A program made the position numbers and the translations under genes. From contig NZ_JANJUE010000124.1 in assembly GCF_024710765.1 (NCBI RefSeq), positions 1 to 37,832 on the forward strand: DNA of 37,832 nucleotides. Reading direction: 5' to 3'. Positions 7,351 through 14,859 of the stretch are shown here, piece by piece (within the stretch, counting starts at the first letter, position 1; each line of letters opens with the position of its first letter). The notes under the pieces were generated by a model that was not told the DNA's origin, ran no database searches, and saw only the letters and a list, made by a program, of their open reading frames with translations. This DNA comes from Pseudoxanthomonas sp. GTDB lineage: Bacteria > Pseudomonadota > Gammaproteobacteria > Xanthomonadales > Xanthomonadaceae.

Positions 7351-8123
7351 TCGTCGAACCTCAGGTGCCGGACCGACTTGCCGTTGCGGCGGATCAGCTT
7401 CAGCGCCTCGATGCCGACGGTGATGTGGTTCTGCACGTATTCGGAACTGACCTTGGCGTCGGAGGCTTCGGTCTTGACCCCTTCCGGGATCATCGGCTGA
7501 TCCGAGACCAGCAGCAGCGCGCCACACGGAATGCGGTTGGCGAAGCCGGCCGCGAACACCGTCGCGGTCTCCATGTCGATGGCCATGCAGCGCATCACCC
7601 GCAGGCGCTCCTTGAAGGCATCGTCGTGTTCCCATACCCGGCGGTTGGTGGTGTAGACGGTGCCGGTCCAGTAGTCGTGGCCAAGATCGCGGATCATCGT
7701 GGACACCGCGCGCTGCAGCGCGAAGGCCGGAAGTGCCGGCACCTCCGGCGGCAGGTAGTCGTTGCTGGTGCCCTCGCCGCGGATGGCCGCGATCGGCAGC
7801 ACCAGATCACCCAGCTGGTTCTTCTTCTTCAGACCGCCGCACTTGCCCAGGAACAGCACCGCCTTGGGCATGATCGCCGACAGCAGATCCATCATCGTCG
7901 CCGCGTTGGGACTGCCCATGCCGAAGTTGATCATGGTGATGCCGTCGGCGGTGGCGCTGGCCATCGGCCGATCCAGGCCGACGATGGGCGCGCCGGTCAG
8001 CTGCGAGAACGTGTTGAGGTAGCCGCCGAAATTGGTCAGCAGGATGTGTTCGCCGAATTGGTCCAGCGGCACGCCGGTATAGCGCGGCAGCCAGTTGTCG
8101 ACGATCTCGTTCTTGTCCTTCAT
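7347..8123 (-). CDS. amn: AMP nucleosidase, short form
   Basis: 258 residues from the ATG at 8123. The protein belongs to the nucleoside phosphorylase/hydrolase fold. Visible signatures are TNFGGYLNTF near the N-terminus, FLGKCGGL (phosphate/ribose loop region), and MAIDMETATVFAAGF with the catalytic MxME-type glutamate. The expected reaction is hydrolysis of AMP to adenine and ribose 5-phosphate in the cytoplasm. It is much shorter than E. coli Amn (about 484 residues) and matches the short Bacteroidetes/xanthomonad form, which lacks the N-terminal regulatory domain. It is first in a two-gene operon with the GNAT gene and divergent from the amidohydrolase pair. The open frame continues upstream to 9599 but is antisense to the amidohydrolase genes. 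Confidence 0.85.
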   Translation of the reverse strand: MKDKNEIVDNWLPRYTGVPLDQFGEHILLTNFGGYLNTFSQLTGAPIVGLDRPMASATADGITMINFGMGSPNAATMMDLLSAIMPKAVLFLGKCGGLKKKNQLGDLVLPIAAIRGEGTSNDYLPPEVPALPAFALQRAVSTMIRDLGHDYWTGTVYTTNRRVWEHDDAFKERLRVMRCMAIDMETATVFAAGFANRIPCGALLLVSDQPMIPEGVKTEASDAKVSSEYVQNHITVGIEALKLIRRNGKSVRHLRFDE

Positions 8124-8234
8124 GGGCGTCCTCGTTCTCGTTGTTATCAGGGCATTCTCGCACGCACGGCCTCCCGCACTTGGCAAGCCGGCGCGCGCCG
8201 GGTTAGGGTCCAGCCACCTTCCGGGGAAAACACC

Positions 8235-9656
8235 ATGCGACTGACCTTGATGGCCGGGATCGGCCTGGCTTTGCTCTGCACCACGGTCCAGGCGGCGACG
8301 CCGGCCGCGCGCTTCATCCAGGATCCCTATCCCAGCACCTACCGCGCGATCGCGTCCGGCCCGGTGCTGATCGAGCACGCCACCGTGCTGACCGGCACCG
8401 GCGAACGCCTGGACGACGCCGACGTGCTGGTCCAGGACGGCCGCATCGCCGCGGTCGGGCGCGGCCTGCAGGCGCCCGAGGGCGCCACCCGCGTGGATGC
8501 GCGCGGCAAGTGGGTCACCCCCGGCATCATCGATGTGCATTCGCACCTGGGCGTGTATGCCAGCCCCGGCGCGCGCGCGCACCAGGACGGCAACGAGATG
8601 ACCGGTTCGGTCACCGCCAACGTCTGGGCCGAGCACTCGGTGTGGCCGCAGGATCCCGGTTTCCATGCCGCGCTGGCCGGCGGCGTCACCACCCTGCAGG
8701 TGCTGCCGGGATCGGCCAATCTGGTCGGTGGCCGCGGCGTCACCCTCAAAAACGTCTCCGCCACCACCTACCAGGGCATGAAATTTCCCGGCGCGCCGTG
8801 GGGCCTGAAGATGGCCTGCGGCGAGAATCCCAAGCGCGTGTACGGCGGCAAGGGCGTGCCGCCGATGACCCGGATGGGCAACGTGGCCGGTTACCGCGCC
8901 GCCTTCATCGATGCGGCCGAGTACCTGAAGAAGAACGCGCCCAAGGAATCGGAGCCGAAGAAGAAGCGCTGGTGGCAGCGCGACGAGGGCGAAGGCCAGG
9001 ACAGCGGCGGCGACAGTGGCGGCAAGCGCGATCTGAAGCTGGACACCCTTGCCGGTGCCATCCACGGCGACATCCTGGTGCACATCCATTGCTACCGCGC
9101 CGACGAGATGGCAACCATGCTCGATCTCGCCAAGGAGTTCGGCTTCAAGGTGGCCGCGTTCCACCACGGCGTGGAAGCCTACAAGCTGGCCGACCGGCTG
9201 GCCGCCGAAGGCGTCTGCGGCGCACTGTGGGCCGACTGGTGGGGCTTCAAGATGGAAGCCTTCGACGGCATCCAGGAGAACATCGCGTTGGTGGATCGTC
9301 CCGCCAACAGTTGCGCGATCGTGCATTCGGATTCGGACGAGGGCATCCAGCGCCTCAACCAGGAAGCGGCCAAGGTGATCGCCAGCGCACGCCGCGCCGG
9401 CATGGGCGACATCACGCCCGAACACGCGATCCGCTGGCTCACCGCCAATCCGGCCAAGGCACTCGGGGTGGCCGGGCAGACCGGCACCCTGGAGGCGGGG
9501 AAGATGGGCGACGTGGTGATATGGAACCAGAATCCCTTCAGCGTCTACGCGCAGGCCGAACAGGTCTACATCGATGGCGCGCGCGTGTACGACCGCCACG
9601 ACCGGAGCCGCCAGCCCGTCTCGGACTTCCTGCTCGGCCAGGAGGTGGCACGATGA
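8235..9656 (+). CDS. Exported metal-dependent amidohydrolase
   Basis: 473 residues with an N-terminal signal peptide (hydrophobic 4-16, likely cleavage after VQA-A near residue 20). It is an imidazolonepropionase-like amidohydrolase. Metal ligands are visible as VHSH (H102, H104), HIH at 283-285, HH at 310-311 and the catalytic aspartate in HSDSDE (D366). The barrel is followed by the usual NPAKALGV and GKMGDVVIW closing segments. An odd feature is a highly charged, low-complexity insertion at about residues 231-269 (KKKRWWQRDEGEGQDSGGD). The substrate is unknown; cyclic amide or peptide-derived substrates are plausible. The start at 8235 follows GGGGAAAACACC. The gene ends in an ATGA overlap with the next, so both are made together. 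Confidence 0.87.
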   Translation: MRLTLMAGIGLALLCTTVQAATPAARFIQDPYPSTYRAIASGPVLIEHATVLTGTGERLDDADVLVQDGRIAAVGRGLQAPEGATRVDARGKWVTPGIIDVHSHLGVYASPGARAHQDGNEMTGSVTANVWAEHSVWPQDPGFHAALAGGVTTLQVLPGSANLVGGRGVTLKNVSATTYQGMKFPGAPWGLKMACGENPKRVYGGKGVPPMTRMGNVAGYRAAFIDAAEYLKKNAPKESEPKKKRWWQRDEGEGQDSGGDSGGKRDLKLDTLAGAIHGDILVHIHCYRADEMATMLDLAKEFGFKVAAFHHGVEAYKLADRLAAEGVCGALWADWWGFKMEAFDGIQENIALVDRPANSCAIVHSDSDEGIQRLNQEAAKVIASARRAGMGDITPEHAIRWLTANPAKALGVAGQTGTLEAGKMGDVVIWNQNPFSVYAQAEQVYIDGARVYDRHDRSRQPVSDFLLGQEVAR

Positions 9657-10921
9657 GCCGCCGTCTGCTGGGACGCCTGTGCCTGCTGGCCGCCGCCGTC
9701 GCGGTGGTGCCGGCCTTCGCGCAGGACGTGCTGATCCGCAACGCCACCGTGCATACCGCCGCCGCGCAGGGCACGCTGAAGAATGCCGACGTGCTGATCC
9801 ACAACGGCGTGATCCAGTCCGTCGGCGCCGGCCTGGCCGCGCCCGCGGGCGTGGAGGTGATCGACGCCGGCGGCAAGCCGCTGACGCCCGCGTTCTTCGC
9901 CGGCATCACCGAGATCGGCGTGGAGGAAGTCTCCGGCGAGCAGGCCACCGACGACAGTTCGGTGTCGCTGGGCAACCTGCAGCCGATGCGCCCCGAATTC
10001 GACGTCACCCTGGCCTACAACCCGGCCTCGATCCTGGTGCCGGTCGCGCGCGTGGAGGGCCTCGGCTTCACCCTGCTGGGCGCCGGCACCGGCGCGTCCT
10101 TCATCGCCGGCCAGGGCGGGGTGATGCGGCTGGATGGCAGTGCCGATCCGATTGGTCCGCGCGCGCTGTTCATCCGCCTCGGCGGCGGCGCGTCCGGCCT
10201 GAGCGGCAACTCGCGCGCCGCGCAGTGGATGCTGCTGGATCAACTGGTCGCCGAAGCCCGCGGCCGCGTTCCCGCCGACTCGCCGCACGCCCTGCTGACC
10301 CCGGCCGGTCGCGCCACGCTGGCCAGATACCGGGCCGGCAACGGCCGCCTGGTGGTCGGCGTCAACCGCGCCGCCGACATCCGCCAGTTGCTGCGCTGGT
10401 CGAAGAAGGAAAACGTGCGCATCGCGATCTCCGGCGCCGCCGAGGCCTGGAAGGTCGCGGCGGAGCTGGCGCAGGCAAAGGTGCCGGTGTTCATCGACGG
10501 ACTGGCCGCACTGCCGTCGGACTTCGATCAGATCGGCGCCACCCTGGAGAACGCCAAGCGCCTGGACGCGGCTGGCGTCAGCGTGGGTTTCACCCAGTCC
10601 GGCGACGCCTCCCACAACGCGCGCAAGATCCGCCAGCACGCCGGCAACGCGGTCGCCAACGGCCTGCCCTGGGAACAGGGCCTGGCGGGATTGACCCGGG
10701 TGCCGGCGCAGGCGCTCGGCGTTGACGATCGGCTGGGCAGCATCGCGCCGGGCAAACTGGCCGATCTGGTGCTGTGGAGCGGCGACCCGCTGGACGTGAT
10801 CAACACCGCCGAACGGATCTGGCTGGGCGGCAAGGCCATGCCGATGCGCTCGCGCCAGACCGAACTGCGGGATCGCTACCTGCGCGACAGCGGCACCCTG
10901 CCGCGAGCCTACAGCCGCTGA
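9653..10921 (+). CDS. Exported amidohydrolase-like protein with degenerate metal site
   Basis: 422 residues with a signal peptide (residues 1-23, ending AFA-Q). The composite fold of an amidohydrolase is clear: an N-terminal ADVLIHNG beta sandwich, a barrel, and the closing VPAQALGV and GKLADLVLWSGDP segments. At the place where the partner has PGIIDVHSHLG, this protein has PAFFAGITEIG (79-89), so the HxH metal ligands are replaced by I85 and E87. The late aspartate region reads TQSGDASHNAR. It may be an inactive subunit or bind metal differently; this is inference. It overlaps the preceding gene by four bases, and the two are probably a heteromeric pair. Confidence 0.82.
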   Translation: MSRRLLGRLCLLAAAVAVVPAFAQDVLIRNATVHTAAAQGTLKNADVLIHNGVIQSVGAGLAAPAGVEVIDAGGKPLTPAFFAGITEIGVEEVSGEQATDDSSVSLGNLQPMRPEFDVTLAYNPASILVPVARVEGLGFTLLGAGTGASFIAGQGGVMRLDGSADPIGPRALFIRLGGGASGLSGNSRAAQWMLLDQLVAEARGRVPADSPHALLTPAGRATLARYRAGNGRLVVGVNRAADIRQLLRWSKKENVRIAISGAAEAWKVAAELAQAKVPVFIDGLAALPSDFDQIGATLENAKRLDAAGVSVGFTQSGDASHNARKIRQHAGNAVANGLPWEQGLAGLTRVPAQALGVDDRLGSIAPGKLADLVLWSGDPLDVINTAERIWLGGKAMPMRSRQTELRDRYLRDSGTLPRAYSR

Positions 10922-10976
10922 GGGAAACCCGGGCTGCGCACCGCGCGGGCCGGGTCGCTTCCGCTGCGCACGCATC

Positions 10977-10999
10977 GCCGCCAGGCCTACACTGGCGGC
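10977..10999. promoter_or_regulatory. Hairpin/promoter-like element before the DUF1761 gene
   Basis: A perfect 8-bp stem (GCCGCCAG / CTGGCGGC) encloses GCCTACA and is followed 24 bases later by the DUF1761 start. TACACT overlaps the right arm and resembles a -10 hexamer. It could be the operon terminator of the amidohydrolase pair or a promoter with dyad symmetry. The evidence is only the pattern. Confidence 0.35.
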
Positions 11000-11023
11000 G
11001 TCATCCAACCGGGGGAGCGGCGC

Positions 11024-11416
11024 ATGGGACAGATCAACTTTCTGGCGGTGCTGGCCGCCGCGGCATCGGCCTTCCTGCTGGGAGGGCTGTGGTATGGCCC
11101 GCTGTTCAAGCAGGCCTGGTGCCGCGAGGCGGGCGTGGATCCGGATGCCTCCAACGGCCACCCGGCGCGGATCTTCGGCGGTGCGTTCGTGCTGAGCCTG
11201 ATCGCGGCGGGCGCGTTCGCGTATTTCCTCGGCCCCCGACCCGCACCGGCGACCGCGATTGCCACCGGCGCGATGGCCGGTGTGTGCTGGGTCGCGGCCA
11301 GCTTCGGCATCAACTACCTGTTCGCAGGCCGCTCGCTGAAACTGTGGCTGATCGACGGCGGCTACCACACCCTGCAATTCACCCTGTATGGCGTGATCCT
11401 GGGTCTCTGGCACTGA
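11024..11416 (+). CDS. DUF1761 family membrane protein
   Basis: 130 residues with about four hydrophobic segments (roughly 5-22, 48-68, 77-98, 108-128). The N-terminal LLGGLWYGPLFKQAW and the C-terminal YHTLQFTLYGVILGLW are the conserved ends of the DUF1761 family of small inner-membrane proteins, whose function is not known. The start at 11024 follows a GGGGGAGCGGCGC Shine-Dalgarno region. It stands alone, converging on the diguanylate cyclase gene with a 34-base gap. Confidence 0.85.
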   Translation: MGQINFLAVLAAAASAFLLGGLWYGPLFKQAWCREAGVDPDASNGHPARIFGGAFVLSLIAAGAFAYFLGPRPAPATAIATGAMAGVCWVAASFGINYLFAGRSLKLWLIDGGYHTLQFTLYGVILGLWH

Positions 11417-11450
11417 GTGCGGAAACCCGAGACGTGGCGGGCGCGCCGGC

Positions 11451-13169
11451 TCAGGTGTCGGTGTCGGCAACCCAGCGGGTGGTCATCGGCGCCGGGCCGA
11501 CTCCGGCCGCGTCTTCGACCACGACCTGATTACCGCCGGCGCGCTTGGCGCGATACATCGCCTCGTCGGCCCGCTTGATCAGGCTGGCGACGGTGTCCTC
11601 GGCGGTGCATTCGGCCACGCCGATGCTGACGGTCAGGTCGACCTCGATCCCGTCCACCCGCGCGCAACGGCGTTCGATCTTCAGGCGCACCCGCTCGGCC
11701 AGGGCCGCGGCCGCCACGCCGTCCACGCCGGTCAGCACCAGCACGAACTCCTCGCCCCCCAGCCGGCCCAACTGGTCGCCGTACTGGAATTCCTCGCTGA
11801 TCACCCGGGTCACCGCGCGCAGGCAGTGATCGCCGAAGGCATGCCCATGGCGATCGTTGATCTGCTTGAACACGTCCAGATCGATGAACAGCAGCGACAG
11901 CGGAATGTGTTCACGCCGCCGTTCGAGGATGGCCCAGTCCAGCCGATACTCGATGCCGCCGCGATTGAGCACGCCGGTCAGCGCATCGCGCTCGGCGTGT
12001 TCCTTGGCGGTATCGCGCTCGCGCCGGAAGGTAAGCATGCGATCGGCCAAGCCCAGCGCCATCACCACCGAGGCATAGCCCAGGACGAAGGGATAGCCAT
12101 AGTCGAGCCAATCCTCGACCGGCATGCCCAAACTGATCTGCACCGCCCGCCAGGTGCCGAACACCATCAGCGGTACCCAGGCGGCGAGGAAGTAGGCCGC
12201 GTGGCGGCTGCCCTTGCGCCAGGCCAGGGCGAGGCTGAGCACGCTCAGCGCATGGGTCAGCAGGAACAGGACGTTGCCGACATCGGGAAACCATTCCTTG
12301 CGCGCCGGCCACGGCAGCAACAAGGCCATCAGCGCCACCGCCGGCAGGCGGATGCCCGACCAGCGCAGCCAGCGGGTCAGCCGCGGGGTCTGCTGGCGCA
12401 GATCCGCGTACTCGATCATCAAGGTGGTGGTGAGCATGGTCGCCAGGGTGGCGATGTACCAGATGCCCACGGCGCCGAAATGCCAAAGCACGCGCACGCC
12501 CGGCAGCGCATAGGCTTCGCCGTAGGAGCACAGCACGTACAGCATCTGCGCCAGCATGCTGCCGGCATACAGCAGATACACCCGCTCGCGCAGCATCACC
12601 CAGAACAGCAGCACGGTCAGCGACACGCCCAGCGCCACGCCCATCGCCATCATCAACAGCCGGGTGTGGTGGAGGTCGGAAGCCGCATGCTCCGCGCGCG
12701 ATTCGACCCGCACATGCAGCGGATAGCGCGCATCCTCCACTTTCACGTAGATCGGATCATCGCCCCGCAACGGAAACACCAGGGCATGCCGCGAATAGCG
12801 CGGATCCAGATCCGGATCGAACAGGCGATGGCTCACCGGCGTGCCACCGGGCCGGGTCAACACGGTGACCCGCGCGCTGTACGGGTGGTAGACCACCAGC
12901 AAGGGAGATTCGAGACCGTCGGCCGGCTGCAGCCGCCATTCGCCATTGCCCAACACATGCGGGCCGGGCATGGGCGCGAGGTCAGCGCTCCCGGTTCGGC
13001 CGTCGCGGACTTGGAACTCCCGCTCGGAAAACAGGCCGGCGCTCTGGTCGGCCTGCTGCGCGGCAACCACGGGCAGGATCCGATCGACGCGCACGATGCC
13101 GCTCTCCTGCGCCACCACCGGCTGCGTCAGCACCGTCCCCAGCAGAATCCACCACCACCCCAGTCTCAT
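11451..13169 (-). CDS. Membrane diguanylate cyclase (7TMR-DISM - GGDEF)
   Basis: 572 residues from the ATG at 13169. A signal peptide (1-20) is followed by a periplasmic 7TMR-DISM extracellular domain (about 25-165), seven membrane helices (about 170-378), a short linker (about 380-395) and a GGDEF domain (about 395-560). The active-site loop is GGEEF at 471-475, a functional variant, so synthesis of c-di-GMP from two GTP is expected. The allosteric RxxD I-site is broken: Q462-Y-G-D465 stands where R is needed, so product inhibition at that site is probably absent. The periplasmic domain likely senses a sugar-like or other small ligand. A perfect CRP/Clp-type site lies 72-87 bases upstream of the start. 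Confidence 0.92.
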   Translation of the reverse strand: MRLGWWWILLGTVLTQPVVAQESGIVRVDRILPVVAAQQADQSAGLFSEREFQVRDGRTGSADLAPMPGPHVLGNGEWRLQPADGLESPLLVVYHPYSARVTVLTRPGGTPVSHRLFDPDLDPRYSRHALVFPLRGDDPIYVKVEDARYPLHVRVESRAEHAASDLHHTRLLMMAMGVALGVSLTVLLFWVMLRERVYLLYAGSMLAQMLYVLCSYGEAYALPGVRVLWHFGAVGIWYIATLATMLTTTLMIEYADLRQQTPRLTRWLRWSGIRLPAVALMALLLPWPARKEWFPDVGNVLFLLTHALSVLSLALAWRKGSRHAAYFLAAWVPLMVFGTWRAVQISLGMPVEDWLDYGYPFVLGYASVVMALGLADRMLTFRRERDTAKEHAERDALTGVLNRGGIEYRLDWAILERRREHIPLSLLFIDLDVFKQINDRHGHAFGDHCLRAVTRVISEEFQYGDQLGRLGGEEFVLVLTGVDGVAAAALAERVRLKIERRCARVDGIEVDLTVSIGVAECTAEDTVASLIKRADEAMYRAKRAGGNQVVVEDAAGVGPAPMTTRWVADTDT

Positions 13170-13240
13170 GCCGCTCCCTTCCTGCGGGCGGAAGTGTGGG
13201 GCGCGGGTTCCGGGGGCCACAAGGGGAAATACGCCTATTT

Positions 13241-13256
13241 TGTGATGGCAATCACA
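13241..13256. promoter_or_regulatory. CRP/Clp-type binding site
   Basis: TGTGA-TGGCAA-TCACA is an exact match to the TGTGA-N6-TCACA consensus shared by CRP and the xanthomonad regulator Clp. It lies in the region between the divergent diguanylate cyclase (start 13169) and degV (start 13432) genes, next to an AT-rich stretch (13256-13276) that is unusual for this genome and could hold the rightward promoter. Which gene it controls cannot be decided from sequence. Confidence 0.7.
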
Positions 13257-13275
13257 CTAATATTTGGCTATATAT

Positions 13276-13404
13276 CGCTAGCGAACTGAGCCGTAATCCC
13301 CGTTTCTGGCGTGACGAACCCCGCTTTATGGCGTTCCCCCGTACATTACAGCTTCCGGGACGCGACGCCGCCGACAGCTTGCGCTAGCGTGCCGGACATT
13401 ACAG
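13276..13404. repeat. Paired short repeats upstream of degV
   Basis: The 8-bp palindrome CGCTAGCG occurs at 13276-13283 and again at 13382-13389, 106 bp apart, about ten helical turns. Within the same region ACATTACAG is repeated directly at 13343-13351 and 13396-13404. Both lie in the divergent promoter region and may be operator half-sites for an unknown regulator. Chance cannot be excluded. Confidence 0.35.
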
Positions 13405-13431
13405 ATGCGACCGCTGCCGGGAGGGGCAAAG

Positions 13432-14379
13432 ATGCGCATTGGAATCGTCGTCGACTCCGCCTGTGATCTGCCACAGGATTTTCTCCAGAACAACAACATC
13501 ATCCTGCTGCCGATCACCGTGCGCATCGGCGATGCGGTGTTGACCGATCACCGCGACGAGGAAGCCACCCTGAGCTTCCTCCATGCGCACGTTGCCACGC
13601 GCGGCCACGAGGCCGAGACCACGCCGTTCTCGGTCGCCCAGATCCGGGATCTGTTCCTGGGCAAGCTGGTGATGGACTACGACCACGTGTTCTGCCTGAC
13701 CATCACCCGCACCCGCAGTCCGATCCACGACAACGCGATGCAGGCCAGCTTCGCCATCCTCAACGACTACAAGCCGGTGCGCCAGGCCGCCGGGTTCAAC
13801 TCGCCGTTCGCGCTGCGGGTGATCGACACCCAGAACCTGTTCGCCGCCCAGGGCGTCACCGCGGTGGAGGCGGTGCGCATGCGCGCGGCCGGCGCCAGCG
13901 TGCAGCAGATCCGGGTACGCCTGGAGGAACTGGCCAACCACACCCATGGCTACATGATTCCCCGCGATCTCTATTATCTGCGTGCCCGCGCACGCACCAA
14001 GGGGGATCGCAGCGTGGGCCTGCTCAGCGCCGCGTTGGGCAGCGCGCTGGACATCAAGCCGGTGCTGCACGGTCATGCCGGCAACACCGAGCCGGTCGCC
14101 AAGATCAAGGGATTCGAGAACGCGGTGGAACAGTTGTTCCGCTTCACCAGCCACCGGGTGATGGACGGCCTGATGACCCCCACCGTCTGCCTGGGTTATG
14201 GCGGCGAGTTGTCCGAGATGCGCGCGTTGCCCGGCTACCAGCGCCTGCGCGACGTCTGCGCCAACCACAACGTCGAGGTGTTCGAGAGCGTGATGAGCCT
14301 GACCGGCATGGTCAACGTCGGCAAGGGCGCGATGGTGGTGGGATTCGCCTCCGAGCCGCACGTGTTCAAGCCGGCTTAA
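13432..14379 (+). CDS. DegV family fatty-acid-binding protein
   Basis: 315 residues. The N-terminal MRIGIVVDSACDLP is the DegV signature (IVTDSxxDLP). Known DegV/FakB proteins bind a fatty acid between two domains and present it to a fatty-acid kinase. The later segments YDHVFCLTITRTRSPIHDNA and the PRDLYYLRARARTKGDRSVG stretch fit, although the family is less conserved here. The start at 13432 is preferred over 13405 because GGGAGGGG lies at ideal spacing before it and it begins the family signature exactly. No FakA-type kinase gene is in the window. It is divergent from the diguanylate cyclase gene and shares its regulatory region. Confidence 0.85.
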   Translation: MRIGIVVDSACDLPQDFLQNNNIILLPITVRIGDAVLTDHRDEEATLSFLHAHVATRGHEAETTPFSVAQIRDLFLGKLVMDYDHVFCLTITRTRSPIHDNAMQASFAILNDYKPVRQAAGFNSPFALRVIDTQNLFAAQGVTAVEAVRMRAAGASVQQIRVRLEELANHTHGYMIPRDLYYLRARARTKGDRSVGLLSAALGSALDIKPVLHGHAGNTEPVAKIKGFENAVEQLFRFTSHRVMDGLMTPTVCLGYGGELSEMRALPGYQRLRDVCANHNVEVFESVMSLTGMVNVGKGAMVVGFASEPHVFKPA

Positions 14380-14454
14380 GCCAGCGCGGCCGCCGTAACG
14401 GACAGATAACACTCCGTATCGCTAACCTTAGCCACCCAAGGACGAGAGGCTTGT

Positions 14455-14799
14455 ATGGCCGTGCGTTACTACATCAGCCTGCCGGATCCCGACCGCGCCC
14501 GCGGCGGCGATCCCGCACTCAGTTTCACCGCCCATGGCGCCGATGAATTCGCGGCGCAGTTGCAGGCCGCGCTGCAGAGCGACGGCTTGTTCCAGCGCTG
14601 GCGGCTGCAACAGGACGACCCCGACGACGTCGATCCCGGGCTGGGCCTGACCGATCCCGGCGCCCGCGTTTCCGGCCAGCAGGATGATCTGCGGATCGTG
14701 CTGGTGGCGACCACCTCGATTCCCGGCCAGGTCCTGAAGCATCGCCTGCGCCTGCTGTCCGGCAGCGCTTGGGAACTGCGCGACGTCTCGGCCGCCTGA
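14455..14799 (+). CDS. Small conserved hypothetical protein
   Basis: 114 residues with no signal peptide or membrane segment, acidic overall. It contains DPGLGLTDPGARVSGQQDDLRIVLVATTSIPGQVLKHRL in its second half. I do not recognise a named domain. The start is supported by AAGGACGAGAGG upstream, and codon use matches the neighbours, so it looks like a real gene. It lies 75 bases after degV in the same direction and could be its operon partner. It converges with frmB. Confidence 0.7.
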   Translation: MAVRYYISLPDPDRARGGDPALSFTAHGADEFAAQLQAALQSDGLFQRWRLQQDDPDDVDPGLGLTDPGARVSGQQDDLRIVLVATTSIPGQVLKHRLRLLSGSAWELRDVSAA

Positions 14800-14816
14800 G
14801 CGCGGCCGGTCCAGGC

Positions 14817-14835
14817 CCGGCGGGTATCCCGCCGG
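14817..14835. terminator. Hairpin between convergent genes
   Basis: A perfect 8-bp stem (CCGGCGGG / CCCGCCGG) with a three-base loop lies between the small hypothetical gene (stop 14799) and frmB (stop 14860). There is no T tract. A bidirectional transcript end is inferred from its position. Confidence 0.45.
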
Positions 14836-14859
14836 TTGGCTCGGGCCGCCTGGCCGCCC

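Noticed and set aside
7347-9599. 750-residue minus-strand frame extending amn upstream
   Set aside because: Only the last 258 residues are AMP nucleosidase; the rest is antisense to the amidohydrolase genes.
9566-11470. 634-residue minus-strand open frame
   Set aside because: It is antisense to the second amidohydrolase and the DUF1761 gene, with low-complexity Arg/Gln/Ala/His composition.
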